In this document: positions 25,528-40,000 of the stretch, one piece after another
Layout of the letters: each line of letters starts with the position of its first letter
Position numbering within the stretch: the first letter of the stretch is position 1
DNA from: Pratylenchus scribneri
Taxonomy: Eukaryota; Nematoda; Chromadorea; Rhabditida; Pratylenchidae
Length of the DNA: 64,000 nucleotides
Assembly: GCA_030063045.1 (NCBI GenBank)
Contig: JAQSEB010000015.1
Location: 372,001 to 436,000 of the forward strand
Reading direction: 5' to 3'
The notes under the pieces: model-generated
Databases searched by the model: none
Told to the model about the DNA's origin: nothing
The model's input: only the letters and a program-made list of their open reading frames with translations
Translations under genes and position numbers: made by a program

Positions 25528-26416
25528 CACTTCTCCGACCTTCCACTGGCTTTCCGGACTATTTCCCATCTATTTCAGGACTTAATCCCATATACCCTCC
25601 TTTGCCGATCTCTAATTTACTGTTTTAGTGCCCAAATTGGTTATTGGGTATGGCTAGTGTTAGGTATGTCAGGAATTTAAGGAAATTTGGAATATGGCTA
25701 CAAAAAATATTATTTTTCCACTCGAAAAGTTCTGCAAATTCTGCAATAAAAATAATATCGTTATTTTAATTTGAAAATTTAATTTTTTTTTAAATCTGCA
25801 TTCTGCAAATGTCTGGATCTGCAAAAGTCCAGTCTGCATATGTCTGCTAACGTCGGTGCCTCCACAAACTTCTCTTAAAGTGAGTTCTTTGCGTGGCACG
25901 CAGCGCAAGACACACCAGCAACAGGGTTCCCAACAATGCGACGCTTGATCCGGACGCGCAGAGCGCACTTAATCGTGGGACTAGTGTAATGTAAATTTGT
26001 TGACTGCTAATTTCCCTCATTTCCTCACAAGCCTCAACCCCTTTCTCCTCGCATTGTCTCGCAAATGCCATCGTGGATTTTTTTCCATTCCCGAGAGCTA
26101 AAGCCATTGGTAAAGCGATCGCCTCTTTTTGGTTCATATACGACCCAGCATTTTATTGGATATATTCTGGCCTCTGGGGGAGGAAGGTTAAGGTAAAATC
26201 AAGTGATTTTAGCTTATTCATTTCAAATGGTAGAGAAAATAAACAGAAATATTAGGTAAAAATTAGTGAAAGAAATAAAGAAATACGCGCAATGGAAAAT
26301 ACCTTTTTGCCGTTCTTGAATGCGCAAATCAATAAGTGGATGTGAAGAATTGATGAGCGATAATAAAATAAATATTAGTCCGGTAATGCAAACTTCATTC
26401 ATTTCTAAAATTTGCG

Positions 26417-28980
26417 ATGCTAAAAATGATTCTTCCAATAATTACTTTAAAATTTATTCTAATTTATTCCGTAAATGGTGAAAGTGGCGAAAATGATCAA
26501 AGATTCCGTCAAAGAGGACAGATCAACCCATCTCCATCTGCTTCAAATTATAATGCTCGTTATTTGAACAAATTGGCGCGGCTAAAAGGAAGAGCACGGC
26601 TTTCTGATAAACTTCCAAATGTTCAAAACCAACATTTTAATGGACAAATAGAAGAACAGCAGCAAAAGAAGCGTCAAAGGGAATCAGAAGATGTGGCTCC
26701 AATTTATAATGCGCACCAATTTTCCGAATTGCAGCAAAAGGGAATAGCACATATTTTTGATCATCATCAAAATGATCAAAATCGACATTTTCCTGGCCAA
26801 GAGAATAAAAAGCTGCGTCTAAAGGATCCATCAGAAATGGTTTATCTGCAACAAAGATTGAAGCCGATTGAAGGATTGGCAAAGAAAGATCACACGGATT
26901 TGGAAGGGAAACAGCGAAAATTAGAAAATGAATTTGGCAATTTAATTCAAGTAAATAAATACAATATAGTCCGGACAATTTTTTATGTCTAAAGTTAAAA
27001 TATTTCTTCAAAAATGTTAAAAATGAAAATTTAACTGAAATTTTATCATATAACAGAATGGTCCACAAAATCCAATTGTAATTGATTCGGAAGAGGATCA
27101 ACAACAACAACAACAACAAAAACAACCGGAATTGGCCCAATTTCAATCGATAGATGAATTTAAAAAATGGCTGCTTTCTTCGGAGGAAAATGACGAAAAG
27201 CAATTGCCACAAGGACATTCGCGTTCCAACAATCAATTAAGACAAAACAATGAAGGAAAAGGACACCTTCAACAGGAATCAGAAAAAAGTGAAATTGGGG
27301 GAACGGGCTAAATTTCGGATTATTTCTTTTCAGCTTTCATTATAAATTTTTTAGAGCAACATTTGAAATTTAAGGAAGATGGGAATATAATAAAAAAAAA
27401 GTTGGAATATCCCTAAAATTGTGGAATATCCCGCTTTACCGGCCGGGAAAGAATATTGCCTTATTGGCAGTTTGGATCGTGTTACGAGGTGCTAGGTCAT
27501 CTCCACAATTCTGCAAATATGGGCATGTCCACAATTCTGCAATTATAGGCGTTTTCGATTTATAACAAATCAGAAACCGGATTTAGACCATACAAACCTT
27601 ATACCATTTTGTAGATCTCATCGAGACGCATCGAATGGTATATAATTTGTCATGGTTTGGCCTAAATAAAACCAAAAACTTAAAAAATGGTTTAATACCA
27701 TTTAATTTTGACTAAACCATGACAAATTATATACCATTCGATGCGTCTCGATGAGATCTACAAAATGGTATAAGGTTTGTTGGGTCCAAAACCAGTTTCT
27801 GATTTATTATAGTCAAAAACGCCCATAATTGCAGAATTGTGGACATGCCCATAATTGCATAGCCCTTTATCTATTGTGGAGATGACCCCGGACGGTGTTA
27901 CGACAATTGCGAACGAAATGGTCTCTGTTGCCGATGGTGGTAAACTGCTGTGGCATTGTTTATAGCATTTTATTCGGCATAAAATTAGTTAAAAATAATA
28001 TCTAAAGCATTGGACAATACATTTGATAACATTTTGTAACTAATTTTATGCTAATAAAATGCTACCTACAAACAATGACACAGCAGCTTTATTTACTACC
28101 ATCGGCACCAGACCGTTTCATCCGCAATTGTCGGGTCGTTTTGTTTAATTTATTTCTTAAATAGGAAAATTTAATTCCTATGATTAATTAATTTTTCAGA
28201 CAATCCATCAGCAACCAATATTCCAATTCATCATTTTGCTCAACCGGAACCTCATCCAGCAACTTTTGCAAATTTTCCTCTAAATTCATTTGGCCAAAAT
28301 ACGAATGAAAATCAATTACAAAATGTGAAAACATTTCTTCATCAGCAACTACCACAAATCCAGGAACAAAAAACACTAAATTCATTAATTCAGTTGCAAA
28401 AAATGCATCAACTTCAGGAACGAATTGCTTCTCGAATCGATCAAAATGGACAAGGAACAAATTGGCATCAGCCACAAAAATATTTTGTGGGAGATAGCTT
28501 TAATCATCATCCAAATACAAATATTCCGCAACAACCTCAACAACAATTTCCACAACAAAATCAAATAATTTTAGACTCATTCACAAGAGAACAATGTAAG
28601 ATTACTGCTGCTTAGCATTAAGCTTATTATCAAAATTTATTTTTTAAACTAAAAGTTTGGTCAAATGAATAAAAACAATTCGAGGCCATAATATTTTATA
28701 GCGTTTAAAAAATTAAAATGATTAGAACTTCAACTTTTAGAATGAATGAATAAATATATATTTAATAATGACTAATGAGTAAACTTTTTTTAATTTAGTG
28801 AAAGAAAAGATAAATAAATTAATTAAATTGCACATTGCTCTTAAAAAATTAAATGAAGGAATGAAAACAGCGAAAGATATTGAGGAAATGAAGAAAATAG
28901 AAAATGAAATTAAAAAATTGGATCCGGAGGAAAAGTTATACAATGCAATTTCTCGGTATGGCCTATGGCGAATTTTATAA
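26417..28980 (+). CDS. Secreted Gln-rich coiled-coil family, copy 5
   Basis: Four exons: 26417-26950, 27057-27306, 28200-28595, 28799-28980; 453 aa with phases 0, 1, 1. Exon 1 is again a fusion of the family's exons 1 and 2 (ending FGNLIQ), with signal peptide MLKMILPIITLKFILIYSVN and the shared KKRQRESED. Exon 3 contains NPSATNIP-type, FGQN and NWHQPQ motifs; exon 4 is a Lys/Glu coil with KKIENEIKKLDPEEK. The intron after 27306 begins GC, not GT: where copies 3 and 4 have g|gtaaattt, this copy has g|gctaaattt. Reading on would stop at once (GGC TAA). The intron is 893 nt and holds two palindromic elements. Likely secreted; function unknown. Confidence 0.7.
27490..27885. mobile_element. Palindromic element (ACCATTCGATGCGTCTCGATGAG family) in intron
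   Basis: An almost perfect inverted repeat from ggtcatctccacaattctgc to its complement near 27885. Inner arms contain ttataccattttgtagatct and atcgagacgcatcgaatggt, facing their complements. Related palindromes lie in introns at 32725-33485 and 39172-39459. Part of the outer arm also occurs at about 17560-17615 inside an intron of the three-module gene. No coding capacity. Confidence 0.7.
27889..28138. mobile_element. Second palindromic element in the same intron
   Basis: The left arm (gacaattgcg, gttgccgatggtggtaaa, tgctgtggcattgtttatag) and the right arm are inverted partners around an AT-rich centre, about 250 bp in all. Directly adjacent to the preceding palindrome. No open frame. Confidence 0.55.
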
Positions 28981-29650
28981 AATTCCTCAAAAAATTAATT
29001 AATTTTTATTTTTTTTTGGGAATTTAAGAAACTTAATTTAATTTTCTTAACGATTTAAAATTCACTTAAATTTGGTTTTATTTTTAATATTTTTAGAATG
29101 AATGATCTTCCGGTGAAAATTGTTTGACGAAAAAATGGTTAACAATTTTTTTATACATCATCCATTTTTTTAAACCATTCTCTTATATCCTAGCCCCACT
29201 GTCATTTTAAATATTTTTTTCTTGTTTTTTTTTTATTCTGAATTTGGTTTTTTTAAATTTCTGTTGATAAATTTTTCATACAAATATTAAATTTGTAACT
29301 CTTGTTGAGAGATATTAGTCTAATAATGGTCTGATTTTGTTTATGAATTTTAAACCAAAAAGAAAAATTTTTTCTTAGCTGGTTGGATTCAAAATTATGA
29401 TTACATTTATTTTATTGTCATTTTCAGAGATGAAATTCATTCATTTCAAACAAATTTAATTGTAATTAATTTTCAGTAATTTTTTCATACACAAAAATGT
29501 AAGATTTTGATGCATTAAATTGAAATATTTTTTGATTTTATTTGCAAAATATTTTTTTGTTAAATATTCACCAAATTTAAATTTATTAAAAGCAAAAATA
29601 TGATCAAAACGCAAAATGAAAATTAATTTCATAATATAAATCATCCTTCT
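28981..29650. other. 3' flank of copy 5
   Basis: AT-rich. It resembles the 3' flank of copies 3 and 4 (gaatgatcttccggtgaaaattgtttgacgaaaaaatgg at about 29098; matching blocks at 12435 and 15637), so the duplicated unit extends several hundred bases downstream. No gene seen. Confidence 0.5.
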
Positions 29651-32600
29651 TTAAAGCAAAATATCTTCATTATTATTGTTGTTGTTCGAATCAAAATCAT
29701 TCATATAATCACGCGAAATTCGAGTCATCGATGGTTCAGGGGAGGCCAAATTGTTGTTATTTTTTATTTTGGCAAAATTCACTGCCATCGGGTCAACTGT
29801 TCGCCATCTTCGCCCCAATAATTCATCCGGAATGCAAATCATCAATTGGTTTTGACTGCCGTCTTTTTGTTGATTTTGTACCACCTGAAATTTTTTAAAA
29901 TTATCATTTTTGATTCAATAAATTTAATAATATTTTCCAACACTAATTAGCCTGTGAGATAATTAAAGAGGAAATTGGTAAATTTGTCACAAAAAATTAA
30001 GGCCAACAAACAACAAAATCGACAATTTTTCGGCAGCCTTTTGGCATCTTCTACGATTAATTTTTGTTAATGGAAGATCAAAATAAAGTATCGCGAAAAG
30101 TAAAAAAAAATTATAAGGGCCAAAGTCAAAAAAGTGTTGAGAAGAAATTGGAAAGCTATTTCCTTAATTATTTATTATATAATTCCCACAATTTGATCCG
30201 GGCAAACGCCGGTTGTTTCGGTGGATTGTTGTTGATCAAATTGGACAGCAGCCGGAAATGGAGTAGTCCTTGCTGTCATTGTGGCCTTCGATGTTGGATC
30301 GGAACGGGTGAAAAACATTGGCATTGACAAAATTTTGAACACTGCCCTTCGATAGGGTTTGAACAAAAACATTGTGGCCAATGGGTTTAGAATCTATGGA
30401 AAAGGAATTTTAATATTTTTATTTTGTAATTTTTCTATTTTTATTTAATATTTTAAAAATATTCCATTTATTCTTCGATTTTTAAGGGTTTATATATTTT
30501 TGTGGATTTAATAAATATTTAATTTAAATTACCGGAATAAAATAGAGTGGAACGGCGGCAAAAATAAGGAAATAATTTGTGCCATGATGAGGCATATAAA
30601 TGGGCAACGTTGTTTGGATGCTCAATTCCAGCACATCAATGGTGGGCAAAATTGCCTGCAAAATTCATCAAATTTTATTATAATATTTATAGGGTATGAA
30701 TTTAAAATTAATATGTTATTTATATTCATTTTAAAATGTAAATATAGTAGAGTTAGTGGATGGTCGTGCTGTTGAGCCAGAGGGGGCTAGGAGGAATGAC
30801 GAGGAATTGGAATATGGGATTTGGTATAGTTGGAAAAGCGTAAAGTCCGGGCCCTGGGCTTTGCTTGTTCCCAAATCCTCATTTGGAATATTTTTATTAG
30901 CTGACTGTTCGCTCTTGAGCGATGAGATATTCGCATTGGGATAATTCTTGGTGGCTGGAAATAAGAATGGAAAGATGGAATGAATTATGGATGTTCCCGG
31001 GGAGAACATCTCTCCTCGATCAAGGGGAGGGGTATGGCCATTAGGACGAGAAGAGGCGGGATTAAGATGTGAATGGAAGATAATAGGTGCCCCATGAATA
31101 TGGGTTGAATAAGGGAAATATCTGAATGCGCGATACCCTTACAATAGTATTCAAAAATTTGATTTTTCCTCCATAATTCTTTTATATCAATTTCACCTGA
31201 ATGACCAATGCCTGCGTCAATTGATTGTTGTATTCCCGTATTTTAACATTTTTTCGAACATCTGCCGGCTTTTCCCTCTCCTCTTCACTGCAATTTTCGT
31301 AATTTTTGATAATATAGCGGCGAGTCCCAATGGCGCAATGCTAAAAGAAATTTTTATTTTTTCATTTAATAAGTAATAAATTAAATGAAAAAATTTGACG
31401 CCTAAATTTGTGGATGGATAATATTTAAATAATTTAAAAATCCTGAAATTTTTTCATTTATGCATAAAAAATGTAAAATTTTCTCTTATATCCATCAAAT
31501 TATTTTTGCAAATTTTCAGCCTGTAATTTTACTATAATAATTATACTATATATAAGTAAGAATTGACTATATTTCAAAATTTATTTATTTTTATAAACTT
31601 AAAATTTATATATATTAAATTCTTACAACAATAATCCAATAGCAAACAATAAAGACGCCCAGCATTGCGGCACAATGAAGCAGCCATAAAATTGAACGCT
31701 GCAAAATTGCATAATTAAAATTAATTTTTTTCTGAGAAATATCATCAAATTCGACAAAATTATGAATTTATTCACTTACGGCCGGTGTGAATGATGCGAA
31801 CCGGATGTTGGTTAAGCCAACTTCCCGATGCACTTTTCTGGCCAATTCCGCCATTTCTGGACGATAAACAGCATAGGGGAAATCAGAAAGGTAATGGAAG
31901 ACGACATGCGCAGTCAGCAAAACGCACAACACAATTGAGGTGATCCATTTGAGTTTGGTGGGGATTCGGCCATCGCTGAAGGAAAAAAATGTAACGAAGG
32001 AAAGTTGAAAATAATATTAGCATAACAAAATTGCTAAAAAGGAATGGCTAGCATTAATTTAATTACACAGAATTGTGTCATTAAATTTTTCAAAAAATTT
32101 TGGTCAAAATTTAATCCGCAACAATATTCACCTGATAATCATGTAATGGCGGAATATGAATTGGATTGTTGTGCAACAAACAAAAAGCAACAGCAATTGT
32201 AACCAGAAAACATTGGCCTAAAAGATTAAATATTAAAATTCCATTGCCTGAAAAATTTTTCAGTATTCGGAATTTTAAATTGGGTTAATTTTAATTATGA
32301 CTTATGACAAGTGTTTTCAAAGGATATAAAACATTCTTTCGAATTGTACCCATATCTATCTCCGAAAAATTTAGATAAAATTTAAATTTTTATTGAAAAT
32401 TTAAATTTACTTCTCCTAAATTTTTATTATTTTTATTGTATCAAATTTGATATAAAAATAAATTTACTGAATAATTGATCAAAGTTGGAGCATTTCGAAA
32501 AATGCCATTTTGCATTATGGCAAAATAACCATGGGCAACAACCTGCAAAATTATACATGAAAAATGTAAATTAGGAATTAATAAACCGGAATTGGCTGTA

Positions 32601-34071
32601 CCAAATAGGTGAAAATTGCCAGCAAAAAGTCCTAAAATTGGAAATTTGGAGGTTTTACATATATAACAACTTTAATTTTAGCGCTCAATTTTCAAATTAG
32701 ATAATTTGGCATTACTGCATTATACGGAATGTTCGAATCCGGGGTCAAATGATATACCATTCGACTCCTCTCGGTGAGCTGTGTCTAACGGTACCAAAAT
32801 TATGTCCCGGACTTTACCGGTTCTGAAGTTACGGTATCATGAAAATCGAAAAAGTGCTTGGTCCCCCCTATGGGTCGAAAGACGAAAAATTTTTTGAAAT
32901 TTTTTTTCGGTTAAATTATACCTCATTCGATGCGTCTCGATGAGAGAAGCTCAAATCTACCATCGATTTCGTATAAAATTCAAAACTAAGTAAGTTATGG
33001 CCATTTTATTCTCGCTGGAATGTGTTGGAACTGCGGAGGAATGTAAGAGTGGACTCCGGAGTGTGCGTAGCCGAAGCGCGGGAACTGGACGGGCTTGTGG
33101 CGAGCGAAGCGAGCCACAAGCTCGTCTGGTCGCGCGGAGGCGGAGCACACGGAGGAGTCCACTCTGAAATGCCCACCGGAGCAGTTCCAATCCGTATTTC
33201 CTTTGCGCGACTATAACTTTTTTATTTTTGCGTTTTATGTGAAACCAATAATATTTTCGTAATTAGCTCATCGAAACGCGTCGATTGAGCTATAATATTT
33301 CTGAAAATTTTTTTTGAAAATTTTCAACCCATAGGGGGGACCCTTCACTTTTGCGGTTTTTATTTGTTTATCATACTGTAACTTCAGAACCTGTAAAGTC
33401 CGGGACCTAATTTTGGTACCGTTGAACTCAGCTCACCGAGAGGAGTCGAATGGTATATCATATGACCCCGGATTCGAACATTCCGTTTGCTACAGGGCGC
33501 CCGATAATTTATTTATAATTATTTTAATAAAACTTTCCCAATTTTGTTTTATTTTCTGATCTTGTATAAAATTGAATTTATTTACACACTAATTTTAGTA
33601 TAAAAATCGTCATTTTAAGGCAATATAGATTGAACGTGACCAAATATTAGGGATTAGGATTTTATATTAGGGCGAGATCTTATGCCCTTATGCATATGGG
33701 ATTGGGCAACATTATATGGGCTTAAAAATTCTGAATTTTTCACACTTACTTAAAATTGGAGTTATATGATTTTAGGATAATCCTTTTTATTATATTGTAA
33801 TTTTCGTATTGTTATTTCATTAAAATTAGCCCATAGGCCCATCCCATCACATACCATAATGACTGGAGCAATCAACAATTTGCTGTACAATCGCATTGGG
33901 GCCGGTGTCCTCTTTAAAATGAGCCAAGCCAAGAAAACATTGAATAAAATGCCAAATCCAAAACTGCATTGTGCCGAGTGGCCATATACCCAACGGACAA
34001 TGTCCTCATCTAAAATTTCGTTTTTTGATTAATTTTCATAGAAATTCACCTTCATTTTTAATGAAATGCAT
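29651..34071 (-). CDS. Serpentine (7TM) chemoreceptor, Srd/Str-like
   Basis: Eleven exons: 34050-34071, 33855-34009, 32602-32631, 32468-32542, 32132-32217, 31780-31975, 31627-31698, 31197-31340, 30533-30655, 30190-30393, 29651-29884; about 446 aa. Seven hydrophobic segments are visible: FGFGILFNVFLAWLILK, APVIMDFLLAIFTYL, VFWLQLLLLFVCC, WITSIVLCVLLTAHVVF, ILWLLHCAAMLGVFIVCYW, LVIQAILPTIDVLEL and YFLIFAAVPLYFIPILNP. The phrases LKRTPAPMRLYS after TM1, NNQLTQALVIQ before TM6 and NPLATMFLFKPYRRAV at TM7 are typical of nematode chemoreceptors of the Srd/Str type. The start exon encodes only MHFIKNE and follows a TTTTAG acceptor-like site. The 3' end is less certain: without the last splice, the tail ends at a stop at 30175-30177. 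Intron 2 (33-34 kb) contains a palindromic element. Role: probably G-protein-coupled chemosensation. Confidence 0.8.
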
Positions 34072-37000
34072 TCTTCTAAAAAATGAAATTTTAATAAATT
34101 TATCTTTTTCTGCTAAAATATTAACAAATTAATAATTTTAAATATAGCAATATTAGGATGACTTTTTTTTTAAAAAAATTATTCAAATGAATTAATTTAG
34201 ATGAAAATGGCAAAAAATGAAATACAGTATTTCAAACAAATTCTTAAAAATTTTTGGACTTTTTTATTGCAATAATTTGCTTACAAAATTTGATTACAAA
34301 ATAGGAATTTTAAGGCTATAAAAATTGGTCAAATTGGCTCAATTTTCAATCATATCCTGTCTAAATTTTAACAATGAATCTTATTAATTAGCCTTAATAT
34401 TTTTAAGCACACAATTTATATTTTATTGAAGATGGCCATTGATGCGAAAATTTTTGCATAAATTAAAATGTTTATATTTTTAATTTTTTTAACAGATTTT
34501 TAAATTTTTCGAGAAAATTTCATCACAAAATAAGTATACTGATTTTAATATTTCAAAAATCTATAATTTGGCTGCATATTTTAAAACCGCTAAAATGACC
34601 AAAATTGGAAGAATAAAAAAATAATGTACCGGTTTTCGACCTTATCCAATGTTCATCATAATATTAAAATATCCCAGTAGAGAGGGTAATAAAATCCCTT
34701 GAGGGAAGAGGAAATGCCCGAGGTGCAAAAATACATTAAAATTAATTTTCTTTTCATTACATCGTCCAATCTTCATTTGGAGGATTCAGGGAAAAGGACA
34801 GTAAGCTTTTTTTCCGGAGGAAGAAGAATTAATCGAGGGAATTAATGGAGGGATTTTAATGAAATATGAGGAGGCGGTGAATTCGCGCGCCATCAAAAAT
34901 GGCGGAAATTAATTAACATTTTTGCAGGAAACACCCAAAATTGGTTACATTTTTAAACCCCAACAACTTAAAACCATCAATCATCATTCATCATACATAT
35001 TTGCATGAAATAAATGGACCTATAGAAAAATATTATAATTGCATAAAATTTTATATGCAATTAGGCAGAAAAATTTAAATGGTATTTAAATTTCATAAAT
35101 ATTATAATAAAAATATTCTTGTAAAAATTACAATAATTTTTTATTATAATTAAAGACGAAACACTATCAAATATTTTGGTCTTATAATAAATTTTTGTCA
35201 GAAATTAATACATTATTTCGAATAATTATAATGAAAATAAAATGCAAACAATTTTGTGACCATATAAATTAGCTTTAATTTGATTGTGAATTATGCTTTA
35301 ACTTTAATATAGTTTAGGTTCAGATTTTGATTTTATTTGATGAATTTAATATATCGAATTAAGCAAAGCATTGCGCAATAGGTATTTTTTTTATTAATTA
35401 CTCACTTCCGCTGTAGCAAAGAAAAATTTCAAAAAATAATAAAAAATTTTAGGCTATATATAGATGATAGATATAAATATAATATCAATTGTATTTTAAA
35501 ATGACTTTAAAAGAGGGAATTTAATCCAAAATAATTGTTCCATTTCAAGCTTTATCGGTGTCCATATTGGCATGAAATTTTCGCGCTCATATGGAGTATG
35601 GTCAAGATTGGAATCATAAAAGATATTTGACATCATTCCGGCATCAAATATCACATCTACCTTTAATGAGAAAGAAATTAATTATATTTTAATATAAATA
35701 TGGGAATAACAAAAGAAAATTAATAAAAAGGATTAAATGTGAGGAAATTGGAGAAAAATATTTAGTGTTATATTATTTTTGAATTCATTTGTTCTTTTGG
35801 TCAAATGATTTTTTTGGTTTTTGGAAATTTTTATTAATTTTTTTAATTTTAAAAATTCCATCGATTTAAAATTTTACATATTTTAGATTTTTTTTTGAAT
35901 CTATCGTCTATCCCCAAATAATTGATTTTTGAAAAAAATGTTTTAGTCTCTTCGCTTCGCTAAATTCATTCCGTTCAATCCCATGCTCCGAAATCCTAAC
36001 CCTATAAGCCCTAGGCCCCAACCGCATATTGAAGAGTTCATTTTACAAAATTCCAATCCATTCTAGTACTCCTCTCATTTTTGTATGAATTTGATTTTCG
36101 ATTCGAACGCTGTTCTCATTTTTTGAAATGTAACCTCATCTCAAGTCAAACCAGTGACTGAAGAAATGTCGCTTTATATATATTAATTTATTTAATCATC
36201 GGTCCGACCGGTAAATTTGGTGATTCCATTTAATTATGACATACCTTTTTTTACTTTCGAGTTTTAAACTAATCCAATCGCAGATTCATGCTCTGCTCAT
36301 CAATACGGATCCTTTGATAATCATTTCAAAAATTTGAAAAATTTTTGAAAATCCGTTATGCCGATTTTTTAAAAATTTTTATGACTGGATGCTTTTTACT
36401 TTGGTTTATTGCATTATTTTTCATTAGGTTAAAAAGTTTTACAATTGAAAGTAAATAAATGAAAAATAAAAAAAATAAAAGACAATCAAACATTATTTGT
36501 GAACATAACATTCCGATATTATTTTTATATCCAAAACATCATTCAAAGCCAGCCGTATTTTTCTTCAATGCGTTTTACAGTATTAGGAAACAAAAGGACA
36601 AACAATAAAAAAGATCCACCCAAAATGATGGTCAAAAACGATGCAACACCTATCTTAATTTTTTTTTAAATTTATAAATTCCATTAAAATATTAAAAACA
36701 CCAACCAACGCTTTTCTGAATTCTGTATTTGTCTTCTTCTCCTCTTCTTCGCGTTGTTTATCCTCTTCTCTTTTTAATAATTCCATCTTCATTTTGACCA
36801 ATTCCACCAATTCCATTTCTTGTTCCTTCATTTTTGCAACAATTTGTCCAATTTGTTCATTCAATTTTCCATTTTCTTCAGACCATTTATTTTTCATTTC
36901 CACATTTTGTTCAATCAATTTATCGAATTCTTTTTTGCTATAAGCATTATGGATAATGACGAGCCCAAAGAGAATACTCAAAAGAATAATAGGTAAATAT

Positions 37001-40000
37001 ATTGCATAAATTCCTTTTGTTTCCTCCGCTGTTCGCTTCTCATTTTGTATAGCCAAAATTTTTGCCTAAAAATTGTGCATAGATTATTTCTTTATATTTA
37101 GGTAGTTTTTTAAATGGTATTTAAATATCTTGGTTTTTTTAATTTATTTTAGATAGCTTTTTAACATTAAATAATAATTTTAAATGATTTCATTTTTATT
37201 AGATTTATGCACTATTATTAATTGGGTGTTATTATATTTATCGGTTATCCCCGGGTAGATTTTGAGAAAAATGTTGTGATTTTTATAATTTAATATTTTA
37301 CAAATACAAATATGTTTTTACCTTTAATTTTTCGATTTCATCTTTAAAATTTTCTTTGTCCATAAATGAAATTGTTGAATCCGAGTAAATTGAATTTGTT
37401 CCAAAATTTGATCCTTCCGATTCCGATTCAAATGTTGTCATTTCGTTGTCATTGTCATCCATTTTATAACAATTTTATTTAATTTTTAATTAAAATAGAA
37501 AAATTCCAAAATAGATGCTTTAAATAATAAAAATTCTATTAAATTTTTACAAACTATTATCATCGAGACAATGAATTATTGAAAATGAAATAGGTCAAAA
37601 TTAAGGTTGGTCAAAGTCTGTTTGGTGCAATAAAAAAATGTCTGTGAGAAATGCAGAACAGTAGATGGAATCAATTTAGGCCTTCGGCAAATTTGAGCAG
37701 ACCAATTGGCTTTGTTTGACATTTCATATATTATTCAAATTTCTTTATTTTCTAAGTGTATTCATTCAATTGAATGACCTCTTTATTTGTGCTTGATTGC
37801 TTGAGGATAATCTTGCATGGGAAAACTGCTTCAATTTTTATTTAAATTATATATTCAAATGGGAATTACTTGAAGAGAGGAAAAAATTTTAATTTTTAAA
37901 ATGTTTTCCTATTAAATCTAGAGAAATTTTAAATAATAAATTATTTAATTTTTAAATTCAAAATTAATTTTTATAGCTGCCTGACTGAAGATCTACAGTT
38001 TGCCAACTGTAATATTTTTTTTATTTTTCACTTTTGGTTATGGTAGAATAGATTTTTCATTTCAAATATCAAACAACAAAGAAGACAGTATTTTGGATGC
38101 TAAATAAGCATTGAATAAAATTAGAGAAATATGGAAAATTGAATTAAATAATCAAACATTTTTCTCCTCATTAATAATATGTCTAAATGAAAAACAATAA
38201 TTTTTCTTTATTAATTACAATTTAATCAAATTTCGGAAATCCCCTATAAAATAAAAATAAGGAATTTCACAAATTATTAAAAAAATGGATGAATTTTTTG
38301 TTTCAATTCCAAGGCTGTTTTCTTTTGCATTTTCCTTTTCCTTTATTAAATTATTTCCGTTCACTTCCGTATTTAATTGTGTTCAGTTTTCAGTGCCATC
38401 CCGTGGAACTTCAGAAAAATGCGAAAAAAGGAATTGCTGAAGGTCAATGTGAAATAAGTGATTGGAGCAATCGGCGGAGAGGGACAAATCATGGTTTAAA
38501 AATATCTCTCCCTTTGCTGTGCGAAAAATTTTTCTTCCTATTTAAATAATATGACTGAACTGCCCCAATGGCAGGGATGATTTTTGCATTAATTCAATTT
38601 AATCCAAATTCAATTATTTTATGATTATTTTTATAAAATTTGATATTTATTAAATCCAAAAGAATTAATCCAATTTCAAGCAAATATTTACAAATTTTCA
38701 CCAATTTTAAGCTTTAGAATTTTATTTATTCAAAAGTTTAATAATTCATTTAGTTTTATAAAAAGTAACACGAAAAATTTCATCCAATTTATTTTGTTAA
38801 TTTTATTAAATTCATGTTGACTCATAAACTTATAATAAATTCTGCCAGAAGCAAATTTTCAACATATAATATTTTATACAAAAATAATTAAGAAAAAATT
38901 TAGAAATGTCTAAAATCGAAATATTCCCGTTCCTTTGTTGTATTATTTCCATTGGCATAATTGTTCAAGGCTTACCATTGCTTGGGGCATTTGGCGATGG
39001 CAATGATGAAAGTGAATGGCAGCCAAAAAATGATGGAAAAATTGAGGCAAATGAGGAAAACGATTTGCTTATGGTCTTGTTGAGCGGGCGGCAGAAAAGG
39101 AAGACAGAAACGGTGGATAAAAATTTTATTATTTAATATTTTTATGCTATTTTTTATTAATTAGAAATATTTAAAATTGCGAAAAGTTTATAACGGTTTA
39201 GTGGTTTGTCCAAAATTCACAAACCATATACCATTGGACATAGCTCCCAAGACGCGTCAATTGGTATATAATTTGTCATGGTTTAATTGGTTTTGAACCA
39301 AATCTCATAAAATGGTTTAAGTGGTCTAAAATCCTTAATTTTTGATCAAACCACGACAAATTATACCATTCGACGTGTCTTGACGAGATCTAACAATTGG
39401 TTATAAGATATGGGGGTCTAGGACAAATCATTAAACCGTTATAAACTTTTCGCAATTTTCAATGTTTTTTTCGCAAAATTAAAAATTATAAATAGAAAAA
39501 AATCAAAAAAAAATTCCAAATATTGTAATTATTTTTCCAGAGATCGACTTTCTGCAAACAGGAATGCAAATTTCTCCAAGCCGAAAATAAATTCTATTGT
39601 TGCCCAACGGCAAAAACAGCAGCAGGAGGCGATTGCTCCGGTGCATGTTATTGGGATGCTTAAATGAATAATGAATGAAGCATCATTTCTGACTTTGGAG
39701 AAATAATTGGTCCAAAATAAATTGCATCGATTTTTACCATTTATAAAAAAACATTATTCTCTATTTATACATTTATGGACATATTTAATAAATTTTCTAT
39801 TATTATGGAATTTACATACACTGGAACAAGGTCATTGATTTTTGGGCAATCCTAATAAAAATCTGTGTCCCTAAATTTTTTAAAGTTTTTTTTGCATAAA
39901 AATTCGTATTTAATGGCAATCGGGGTCGTAGAATTCAAAACTGATGTTAATTTTATCATATCTTACCAAGATAATGCAAACTTTTACCAGGAAAAAGCAT

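Larger units (their letters stand above)
23450..26416. other. Intergenic region upstream of copy 5
   Basis: Contains a pyrimidine-rich tandem tract (about 23795-24640), a tRNA-like segment inside it, a Merlin-like element (24703-25527), and from about 25850 the duplicated 5' flank of family copy 5 (caaatgccatcgtgga at about 26062). No gene of its own seen; the frames at 23742-24131 and 24207-24657 only read the tandem tract. Confidence 0.5.
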